From assembly GCA_963763015.1 (NCBI GenBank), contig CAVXML010000009.1, positions 124,001 to 188,000 of the forward strand: a stretch of 64,000 bases of DNA. Reading direction: 5' to 3'. Positions 54,798 through 64,000 of the stretch are shown in pieces. A program made the translations under genes and the position numbers. The number at the start of each line of letters is the position of its first letter. The first letter of the stretch is position 1. The notes beneath the pieces are model-generated. The model worked only from the letters and a program-made list of their open reading frames with translations. It was not told the origin of the DNA and did not search any database. This DNA is from Fodinibacter sp963763015 (GTDB taxonomy: Bacteria; Actinomycetota; Actinomycetes; Actinomycetales; Dermatophilaceae).

Positions 54798-55823
54798 GTG
54801 GACTGGTACCTCGACCGAGCCGAACAGCTCGGCGAGCTGCGCCACGAGCTGGTCGCGTACCTCGCTCGGCACGCCGAGGCCGGCAGCGACGGGGGGATCG
54901 ACGACGCCGAGCTGGTGTTCTCGGAGGCGGTCGGCAACGCGCTGCGCCACACCGGTGGGCCGGTGTGGGTGTCGCTCACCTGGTCGACCGACAGGCCCGC
55001 GGTGCGGGTCTACGACGTCGGGAGGGGCTTCGACCTGTCCGAGCACGCGGCGCTGTCGCCGACCGGGAACGGCGCCCGGCGGTTCCCGGTTCCCGAGAAC
55101 GACTCCGCGGTCGCCCTGGAGGGCCTCCTGGAGGAGTCCGGCCGCGGCCTGATGCTCATCCGAGCGCTCGCACCAGAGGTCGCGGCGTCGCTGCGGGCCT
55201 CCGCCGGTGTCGTCATCTCACTCACCCTGCCGGTCCGGCGTGCGACCACGACCAGCCACGACCCACCGCGCCGGCACGCCGCCTCACTGCCGTCGATCAA
55301 GGAGGCGCTCCCTGAGGGCGGCTTCGGCAAGGAGGCCTTCCTCCGTGCGCTCGTCGTGGAGATGTCGCGCACGGTGGAGGCCCACCACGGCCCGGAGGCG
55401 GCGGAGGCCGTGGTCGCCCAGGTGGGCACCGATGTCGGCGGGCAGATGGAGACGGAGTACCGGCTCGCCACCGAGGTGGTCGGACGCCTGACGCCCGAGC
55501 AGCTCGGGGAGTGCTTCGTGCGCCTGAAGCACGCGATCGACGGCGAGTTCAGCGTCGTCGAGGCGACGCCCGACCGCATCGTGCTCGAGAACCGCCGCTG
55601 CCCCTTCGGCGAGGCGGTGCAGCACGCACCGGCCCTGTGCCGGATGACGTCGAGCGTCTTCGGTGGCCTGGCGGCGCGCAACAACCCCGGCGGCGCGGCG
55701 ATCCTGCTCGAGGAACGCATCGCCGTGGGTGATCCCGGATGCCGTGTCGTGGTCTACCTCGGGCCTGCGCCCGAGGAGGTCGCCCCCTTCGCGCACCGGT
55801 ACCAGCCCCCGGCCCAGCAGTGA
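54798..55823 (+). CDS. Anti-sigma-like histidine-kinase ATPase fused to a MOD1-like output domain
   Basis: A 341-aa two-domain protein. Residues 1-150 form an RsbW-like HATPase (LVFSEAVGNALRHTGGPVWVSL = N-box, VYDVGRGFDL = G1, GRGLMLIRALA = G2). Residues 180-340 resemble the methanogen-output-domain-1 family, with ENRRCPFGEAVQHAPALCRMTSSVFGGLAARN containing a CP-X10-C pair that may bind a metal or sense redox. CACACT at 54786-54791 lies six bases before the GTG, so the transcript is probably leaderless. It may regulate a sigma factor in response to a signal, but no partner gene is adjacent. Confidence 0.75.
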   Translation: MDWYLDRAEQLGELRHELVAYLARHAEAGSDGGIDDAELVFSEAVGNALRHTGGPVWVSLTWSTDRPAVRVYDVGRGFDLSEHAALSPTGNGARRFPVPENDSAVALEGLLEESGRGLMLIRALAPEVAASLRASAGVVISLTLPVRRATTTSHDPPRRHAASLPSIKEALPEGGFGKEAFLRALVVEMSRTVEAHHGPEAAEAVVAQVGTDVGGQMETEYRLATEVVGRLTPEQLGECFVRLKHAIDGEFSVVEATPDRIVLENRRCPFGEAVQHAPALCRMTSSVFGGLAARNNPGGAAILLEERIAVGDPGCRVVVYLGPAPEEVAPFAHRYQPPAQQ

Positions 55824-55841
55824 CGTGGGCCGTGACGCCGG

Positions 55842-56546
55842 TCAGAGCTCGTCGTCGTCGACGTTCTCGGTGTCCCGCTTGTGCCTCTGACCGGGGCTGA
55901 GCAGCGACTCCAGCTCGGCCTCCACGTCGGGGGTGGTCACGAAGAGCAGCTCGTCGCCGGGCTCGAGGGCGTCGTCGCGGCTGGGGGCGATCGGGTGGCC
56001 TTCGCGGATGATGCCGGTGAGCACGGTGTTGCCGGGGAAGGGGACGTCACCCACCCGTGCGCCGGCATACGGGCTCCCCACCGGCAGGGTCATCTCGACC
56101 ATCATGGCCCGGCCCTGCTGGAACTCGAAGATGCGCACGAGGTCGCCGATGCTCACGGCCTCCTCCACGAGGGCGGTCATGAGCCGGGGGGTCGACACCG
56201 CGACGTCCACGCCCCACGCCTCGTCGAACATCCACTCGTTCTTCGGGTTGTTCACCCGGGCCACCGTTCGCGGGACGCCGAACTCCGTCTTCGCCAGGAG
56301 GGAGAGCACGAGGTTGACCTTGTCGTCGCCGGTCGCGGCGACGACGACGTCGCACTCGGCGAGCCCGGCCTCTCCGAGTGCCTCGATCTCGCACGCGTCG
56401 GCCTGCAGCCAGCTCGCGTCCGGCACCTTCTGCACGCGCTCCTGGTCGGCGTCCCGGTCGACGAGGAGGACCTGGTGCCCGTTGCGGAGCAGCTCGCGGG
56501 CGATGGACCTCCCGACGCTCCCCGCTCCGGCGATGACGACACGCAT
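55842..56546 (-). CDS. TrkA-family K+ uptake regulatory protein
   Basis: A 234-aa cytosolic protein with an RCK/TrkA-N domain (MRVVIAGAGSVGRSIARELLRNGHQVLLVDRDAD, NAD-binding GxGxxG) and a TrkA-C domain (GSPYAGARVGDVPFPGNTVLTGIIREG). It lies 16 bp after a second TrkA gene in the same direction, and both are divergent from a K+-transporter-like gene. The pair recalls CeoB/CeoC, and they probably gate a K+ transporter in response to nucleotide. Confidence 0.9.
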   Translation of the reverse strand: MRVVIAGAGSVGRSIARELLRNGHQVLLVDRDADQERVQKVPDASWLQADACEIEALGEAGLAECDVVVAATGDDKVNLVLSLLAKTEFGVPRTVARVNNPKNEWMFDEAWGVDVAVSTPRLMTALVEEAVSIGDLVRIFEFQQGRAMMVEMTLPVGSPYAGARVGDVPFPGNTVLTGIIREGHPIAPSRDDALEPGDELLFVTTPDVEAELESLLSPGQRHKRDTENVDDDEL

Positions 56547-56562
56547 GTCTGGACCTTTCGGG

Positions 56563-57225
56563 TCAGTGCGCCGGAGGGGCGGCGTCGAGGACGCGCTCGG
56601 CCAAGGCGAGGTCCTCGCGCAGCAGCGCGAGGTGGAGCAGGTCGCCGTCCTGGTAGACCGTGTCAGGACGCGGGAGGAGGCCCTCTCCGAGCCGGGTGAG
56701 GTAGGCGAGCCGTCCACCGGTGGCGGCCTCGATGTCGGAGATCCGGCGGCCGACCCATCCAGCGGCCACGGGCATCTCGGCGATGACGACCTTGCCCGAG
56801 GGGTCGGTGAACTCGGGCACGTGCCCCGACGGCAGCAGTCGCCGCAGCATCTGGTCGCTCGTCCACTTCACGGTGGCCACCGTGGGGATGCCGAGCCGCT
56901 GGTAGATCTCGGCGCGGCCCGGGTCGTAGATGCGGGCCACGACGTTCTCGACGCCGTACTTCTCACGGGCGACGCGAGCGGCGAGGATGTTGGAGTTGTC
57001 ACCGCTCGAGACCGCCGCGAAGGCGTACGCCTTGTCGATCCCCGCGGCCCGCAGGGTGTTGCGGTCGAAGCCGACGCCGGTCACCGTCCGGCCGTCGAAG
57101 CTCGCGCCGAGCCGGCGGAACGCGGACTCGTCCTGGTCGATGACGGCGACCTCGTGCCCAGCCCGCTCGAGGGATCGTGCCAGGGAGGCGCCCACCCGGC
57201 CGCAGCCCATGATGACGAAGTGCAC
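56563..57225 (-). CDS. TrkA-family K+ uptake regulatory protein (second copy)
   Basis: A 220-aa protein with the same TrkA-N (VHFVIMGCGRVGASLARSLERAGHEVAVIDQDE) and TrkA-C layout. The GTG at 57225 lies seven bases after TAGCGT (57238-57233) with no ribosome binding site, so it is leaderless and probably heads a two-gene operon with the first TrkA gene. Its divergent neighbour at 57,316 is a KimA-like transporter, giving a compact K+ module. Confidence 0.9.
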   Translation of the reverse strand: MHFVIMGCGRVGASLARSLERAGHEVAVIDQDESAFRRLGASFDGRTVTGVGFDRNTLRAAGIDKAYAFAAVSSGDNSNILAARVAREKYGVENVVARIYDPGRAEIYQRLGIPTVATVKWTSDQMLRRLLPSGHVPEFTDPSGKVVIAEMPVAAGWVGRRISDIEAATGGRLAYLTRLGEGLLPRPDTVYQDGDLLHLALLREDLALAERVLDAAPPAH

Positions 57226-57315
57226 GAGGCCGACGCTACACCGCGGTCCGGGCACCGGTGAGGCTGTCCCGGAAGCACCCCCGGGCGTCGGCGGGGGCGG
57301 CATACAGTGTCTGTC

Positions 57316-59325
57316 GTGTCATCCCCCGGCCGTGTCGTCAAGCGTGTTGTCCTCGGGCGTGCAATGCGGAGCGACCGGCTCGGCGAGACGCTCCTCCCGA
57401 AGCGCCTGGCGCTGCCGGTGTTCGCCAGCGACGCCCTGTCGTCGGTCGCCTACGCCCCCGACGAGATCTTCCTCACCCTCGGCCTGGCGGGTGGGGCGCT
57501 GGCGCTGACCAACTCGTGGAAGATCGCTCTCGCCGTCGTCGTCGTGATGGCCGTCGTCATCATGAGCTACCGCCAGAACGTGCACGCGTACCCGTCGGGC
57601 GGCGGCGACTACGAGGTGGCGAGCGTCAACCTCGGACCCCGCGCCGGGCTCACGGTGGCCAGCGCGCTGCTCGTCGACTACGTCCTCACCGTGGCGGTCT
57701 CGGTGTCGGCCGGTGTCCAGAACGCCGCCAACGCCTTCGACATCGTCCGCGGAAACGAGGCGGTGCTCGGTGTCGCGATCGTCGCCGGGCTGACGGCCAT
57801 GAACCTGCGCGGCGTGCGGGAGTCAGGTACGGCCTTCGCCATCCCGACCTACCTCTTCATGGTCACGGTGATCGGCATGGCGCTCGTCGGCTTCTACCGT
57901 CAGTTCACGGGCACCCTGCCACCGGCGGAGAGCGCGAGCCTGGAGCTGCTGCCCGAGCCGGGCTACGAGGCGCTGGGGGGCCTGGCCATGGCCTTCCTCA
58001 TGCTCCGCGCATTCTCCTCCGGCTGTGCCGCCCTCACCGGGGTCGAGGCGATCAGCAACGGCGTGCCGGCCTTCCGGAAGCCGAAGAGCAAGAACGCCGC
58101 CACCACCCTGCTGCTCATGGGCGTGATCGCCATCACGATGCTGCTGTCGATGGTGACCCTCGCCCGATGGACCGGGATCAAGTACGCCGAGGACCCGGCG
58201 ATCCAGCTGGCGCGCGACGGCGTGCCGGTCGGTGAGAGCTACGTCCAGGACACCATCATGGGCCAGGTCGCAGGGTCCGTGTTCTCCGGGTTCGGCCTCG
58301 GTGTCGTCCTCGTGTCGATCGTGACCGGCCTGATCCTCATCCTCGCCGCGAACACCGCGTTCAACGGGTTCCCGGTCCTGGGCTCGATCCTCGCCCGCGA
58401 CGGATTCCTCCCCCGCCAGCTCCACACCCGTGGGGACCGGCTCGCGTTCTCCAACGGCATCATCATCCTGGCGGCGAGCGCGGCAGGGCTGATCGTCATC
58501 TACGACGCCGAGGTCACCCGGCTCATCCAGCTGTACATCGTCGGCGTCTTCGTCTCCTTCACCCTGAGCCAGATCGGCATGGTGCGGCACTGGACGCGGC
58601 ACCTCCGTCTCGAGCGCAACCCCCAGGTGCGGGTCCGGATGACGCGCAGCCGGGTCATCAACGCGGTCGGCGCGACGATGTGCGGGGTCGTGCTCCTCGT
58701 GGTCCTCGCGACCAAGTTCATCCATGGCGCCGGCTACGCCATCGCCGCCATGGCGGTCCTCTTCGTCGTCATGATGCGCATCCGTCGCCACTACGACCAG
58801 GTGCGCGACGAGCTGGCGGTGAGCGAGGGCGACACGAAGCACCAGATGCTGCCGTCGCGGGTGCACGCCATCGTGCTCGTCGCGAAGATCCACAAGCCCA
58901 CCCTGCGGGCCCTGGCGTACGCCCGCGCGACCCGCCCCTCGATCCTCGAGGCGCTCACCGTCGATGTCGACCCCGACGAGACCCGGGCGCTGCAGGCCGA
59001 GTGGGACCGTCGCGACATCCCCGTGCCGCTCAAGGCTCTGGACAGCCCGTTCCGCGAGATCACCCGGCCGGTGGTCGACTACGTGAAGTCCATCCGCTCC
59101 GGCAACCCGCGCGACCTCGTCGTCGTCTACATCCCGCAGTACGTCGTCGGCCACTGGTGGGAGCAGATCCTGCACAACCAGAGTGCGCTGCGGCTGCGCA
59201 CCCGGCTGCTCTTCACGCCCGGGGTCATGGTGTCCTCCGTCCCCTGGCAGCTGGCCTCCTCCGAGGGCGTCGAGGAGCGCATGGACGGGCCCGTGGCCGG
59301 AGACGTCCGGCGCGGCGAGGGCTGA
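57316..59325 (+). CDS. APC-superfamily transporter, KimA-like (probable K+ uptake)
   Basis: A 669-aa protein. About 12 helices start PKRLALPVFASDALSSVAYAPDEIFLTLGLAG, the APC/KimA helix-1 signature, with NVHAYPSGGGDYEVA in helix 3. A cytoplasmic C-terminal domain of about 170 aa (SRVHAIVLVAKIHKPTLRALAYARA...) resembles the KimA tail. TACAGT at 57303-57308 lies seven bases before the GTG at 57316, favouring it over the GTG at 57307. Beside two TrkA genes, K+ transport is more likely than amino acid transport. The stop overlaps the next ATG (TGATG). Confidence 0.85.
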   Translation: MSSPGRVVKRVVLGRAMRSDRLGETLLPKRLALPVFASDALSSVAYAPDEIFLTLGLAGGALALTNSWKIALAVVVVMAVVIMSYRQNVHAYPSGGGDYEVASVNLGPRAGLTVASALLVDYVLTVAVSVSAGVQNAANAFDIVRGNEAVLGVAIVAGLTAMNLRGVRESGTAFAIPTYLFMVTVIGMALVGFYRQFTGTLPPAESASLELLPEPGYEALGGLAMAFLMLRAFSSGCAALTGVEAISNGVPAFRKPKSKNAATTLLLMGVIAITMLLSMVTLARWTGIKYAEDPAIQLARDGVPVGESYVQDTIMGQVAGSVFSGFGLGVVLVSIVTGLILILAANTAFNGFPVLGSILARDGFLPRQLHTRGDRLAFSNGIIILAASAAGLIVIYDAEVTRLIQLYIVGVFVSFTLSQIGMVRHWTRHLRLERNPQVRVRMTRSRVINAVGATMCGVVLLVVLATKFIHGAGYAIAAMAVLFVVMMRIRRHYDQVRDELAVSEGDTKHQMLPSRVHAIVLVAKIHKPTLRALAYARATRPSILEALTVDVDPDETRALQAEWDRRDIPVPLKALDSPFREITRPVVDYVKSIRSGNPRDLVVVYIPQYVVGHWWEQILHNQSALRLRTRLLFTPGVMVSSVPWQLASSEGVEERMDGPVAGDVRRGEG

Positions 59326-60656
59326 TGGACGCTCCGCGTCGCGACGGCCTCTCGGTCGGCGACGAGGTGACCGTCGACGTCACGGCCATCGCGCACGGCG
59401 GTCACTGCATCGCCCGGCACGAGGGTCAGGTGCTCTTCGTCCGGCACGCCATCCCCGGCGAGCAGGTGCGCGCGCGGGTCACGGAGAGCGGGCCGGGGGA
59501 GCGGTTCCTTCGCGCCGATGCCGTTCGGGTCCTGTCAGCGTCACCGGATCGCGTCGAACCCCCGTGCCCCTGGGCGCGTCCGGGCCTGTGCGGGGGCTGC
59601 GACCTCCAGCACGTGGCGCTGCACCGCCAGCGCGCCCTCAAGGCCGAGGTCGTGCGCGAGCAGATGTCGCGGCTGGCTCGCCTCGACGTCGACGTCGAGG
59701 TGGAGGCCGTTGCCGGCGACGCCGGAGGTCTCGGGTGGCGCACTCGCGTGGAGTACGCGGTGGACGACGAGGGGCGGGCCGGCCTGCGTCGGCACCGGTC
59801 GCACGACGTCGTGCCCATCGACTGGTGCCGCATCGCCTCCCAGGCGGTGACGTCGCTCGACGTCCCCGGCCGGCGGTGGTCCGGAGCAGAGCTCGTGGAT
59901 GCCGTCGCGCCGTCGAGAGGTGAGCCTCTCGCCGTACCGGTGCCCGGGGTGGGACCCCCGGTGGTCCGCGAGCGCGTCACCGCGAGGTGGCAGGGAGCCG
60001 ACGACCTGGAGCGCACCCTCGACCGGGACTTCGAGGTGTCCGCCCGCGGCTTCTGGCAGGTCCACCGGGGAGCCGCGGCAGCCCTCGTCGCGGCGGTGAT
60101 GGGGGCGGCCGCGCCACGATCCGGGGAGCGGGCCGTCGACCTGTACTCCGGGGTCGGCCTGTTCGCCGCAGCGCTCGCCGAGGCGGTCGGCGGCTCCGGG
60201 CAGGTGCTCGCCGTCGAGTCCGACGCCCAGGCGACCAAGCACGCGCGAGCCAACCTCGCCCCATACGGCAACGTCGCCGTGGTCGCGGCCCGGGTCGACG
60301 ACGCCTTCGGCGTGGCTCGGCCCGCCCGACGTGGCAGCCCTCGGCAGCGGGCCACCAGGCCTCGCAAGCCGACCCGCTCGGCCCTCCTGCCGGCATCGGC
60401 GGACGTCGTCGTGCTCGACCCCCCGCGTACCGGCGCCGGGCGGGGTGTCTCGGCGGAGATCGCCGCGCTCGGTCCCCGGGTCATCGTGTACGTGGCCTGC
60501 GACCCCGCGGCGCTCGCTCGCGACACGGCGTACCTGGCCGGCTCCGGCTACCGACTGGACGGCCTCCGGGCGTTCGACGCGTTCCCCATGACCCACCACG
60601 TCGAGTGCGTCGCGCGCTTCGTCCCCAGCCTCGCCGCCGGCCCGGACGGGACATAG
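59325..60656 (+). CDS. TRAM-domain class I SAM RNA methyltransferase (RlmD/TrmA type)
   Basis: A 443-aa rRNA/tRNA uracil-C5 methyltransferase. An N-terminal TRAM domain (VGDEVTVDVTAIAHGGHCIARHEGQVLFVRHAIPGE) is followed by a Cys motif for a 4Fe-4S cluster (CPWARPGLCGGCDLQH), then VDLYSGVGLFAAALAEAVG (SAM), DPPRTGAG and YVACDPAALARD with the catalytic Cys. Translationally coupled to the transporter gene by TGATG. Which uridine is modified cannot be told. Confidence 0.92.
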   Translation: MDAPRRDGLSVGDEVTVDVTAIAHGGHCIARHEGQVLFVRHAIPGEQVRARVTESGPGERFLRADAVRVLSASPDRVEPPCPWARPGLCGGCDLQHVALHRQRALKAEVVREQMSRLARLDVDVEVEAVAGDAGGLGWRTRVEYAVDDEGRAGLRRHRSHDVVPIDWCRIASQAVTSLDVPGRRWSGAELVDAVAPSRGEPLAVPVPGVGPPVVRERVTARWQGADDLERTLDRDFEVSARGFWQVHRGAAAALVAAVMGAAAPRSGERAVDLYSGVGLFAAALAEAVGGSGQVLAVESDAQATKHARANLAPYGNVAVVAARVDDAFGVARPARRGSPRQRATRPRKPTRSALLPASADVVVLDPPRTGAGRGVSAEIAALGPRVIVYVACDPAALARDTAYLAGSGYRLDGLRAFDAFPMTHHVECVARFVPSLAAGPDGT

Positions 60657-60679
60657 GCTCGACCGGGACGGACCGATGT

Positions 60680-60711
60680 GGTTAGATATCTTGACGTCAA
60701 GATATCTAACC
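60680..60711. promoter_or_regulatory. Perfect 32-bp palindrome upstream of acnA (regulator site)
   Basis: GGTTAGATATCTTGAC at 60680-60695 is followed directly by its exact complement GTCAAGATATCTAACC at 60696-60711. It sits 40 bp before the acnA start in an AT-rich island, and a TTGACG inside it could be the -35. The TATCTTGACGTCAAGATA core resembles operators of MarR-family regulators such as TamR, reported to control aconitase genes in Streptomyces; that link is from memory and tentative. Confidence 0.85.
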
Positions 60712-60750
60712 CGGGATCGCGCGACGGCGCACGACCGGAAGGGAGCCACG

Positions 60751-63546
<2,796 letters not shown>

Positions 63547-63569
63547 CCCGACAGACCGAGCCGGCGGGC

Positions 63570-64000
63570 TCAGCGGAAGTCGGGAGAGAGACGGACGACG
63601 TCGCCGACGACCACCACGGCCGGGTTCTCGACGCCGACCTGCGTCGCGCGCCGGGCGATGTCGCCGAGCGTGCCGATGGTGACCCGCTGGTCGGGCAGGA
63701 AGCCCCGCTCGACGATCGCCACCGGGCACGACGCCGGCCGCCCCGCCGCCAGCAGGGCGGCGGTGGAGGTCGCCAGGCGGCCCACCCCCATGAGGAGGAC
63801 CACCGTGTGGTCGGTGCCGGGGGGCACCGCGGGCAGGTCCTCGTGGCCAGTCACCACTGTGAACCCGCGCGCCACTCCACGATGGGTGACGGGGATGCCG
63901 GCCGCTGCCGGCACAGCGACCGCACTGGTCACCCCGGGCACCACCTCCACCCGGATGCCGCGCGCCTCGCACGCGAGGCGCTCCTCACCACCTCGGCCGA
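63570..64000 (-). CDS. cobA: Uroporphyrinogen-III C-methyltransferase, truncated by the window edge
   Basis: The C-terminal 143 residues of a SUMT-type enzyme, with the 5' part beyond the window. Visible are GRGGEERLACEARGIRVEVVPGVTSA, AGIPVTHRGVARGFTVVTGHE and VVLLMGVGRLA, the substrate- and SAM-binding elements of CobA/CysG-A. It makes precorrin-2/sirohydrochlorin precursors for sirohaem or cobalamin. Convergent with acnA across a 23-bp gap without a terminator. A fused N-terminal domain cannot be excluded. Confidence 0.88.
   Translation of the reverse strand, partial: GRGGEERLACEARGIRVEVVPGVTSAVAVPAAAGIPVTHRGVARGFTVVTGHEDLPAVPPGTDHTVVLLMGVGRLATSTAALLAAGRPASCPVAIVERGFLPDQRVTIGTLGDIARRATQVGVENPAVVVVGDVVRLSPDFR

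Overview
The window is high-GC DNA (roughly 70% by eye) with no transposase, integrase, tRNA or rRNA. It looks like the chromosome of a free-living actinomycete. Actinomycete-specific families (SepH, DUF3040, DUF4193, DUF3710, DUF3159, DUF5998, DUF7455, SAV_6107-type HEPN), a TCGAAC-N4-GTTCGA SOS box and many leaderless genes (a TANNNT-like -10 about 7 bases before a GTG/ATG) support this. The gene content fits Micrococcales, perhaps Intrasporangiaceae; the family-level guess is inference.

Region 1 (1-22,033) is the most unusual. After the first codons of a divergent gene (1-19) come metF and an Sfp-type phosphopantetheinyl transferase on the plus strand. Converging on them is a minus-strand operon of about 20 kb: etfB, etfA, an EtfD-like membrane Fe-S oxidoreductase, a long acyl-CoA dehydrogenase, a KS-AT-KS-4xACP-KR-DH synthase split by an apparent frameshift, and a eukaryotic-style fused acyl-CoA carboxylase. 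The synthase resembles PUFA/secondary-lipid (Pfa-like) synthases. All four carrier domains have Thr where the pantetheine-bearing Ser is expected, and the carboxylase keeps its biotin and carboxyltransferase domains but has a gutted biotin carboxylase. The genes suggest a dedicated route from malonyl-CoA to an unusual acyl chain, with an oxidation step wired through ETF to the quinone pool. The product cannot be read from the sequence.

Region 2 (22,234-30,593) holds a YbaK-type tRNA-editing protein, a palindrome-rich intergenic stretch, and an SOS cassette: a perfect LexA box, DUF6504, HEPN protein and error-prone DnaE2. A SAM methyltransferase, DNA polymerase IV and a DUF3040 protein follow. 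Region 3 (30,625-42,440) has the topoisomerase IV genes parE and parC. Between them are an APC permease and a sugar ABC importer operon with a LacI regulator, its probable operator, and a strong hairpin after the binding-protein gene. No ATPase gene accompanies the importer.

Region 4 (42,589-51,893) carries a nitroreductase, a GNAT/acyl-CoA ligase fusion, DUF5998, an alkaline-phosphatase-superfamily enzyme, thymidine kinase, sepH, ferrochelatase and an inositol-phosphatase-family gene. A cluster of palindromes lies between tdk and sepH. Region 5 (52,072-64,000) is a compact actinomycete core block: DUF4193, dut, DUF3710, OB-fold, DUF3159, an anti-sigma-like ATPase fused to a MOD1-like domain, two TrkA proteins, a KimA-like transporter, a TRAM-domain RNA methyltransferase and acnA. 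A perfect 32-bp palindrome lies upstream of acnA. The window ends inside a uroporphyrinogen-III methyltransferase gene.
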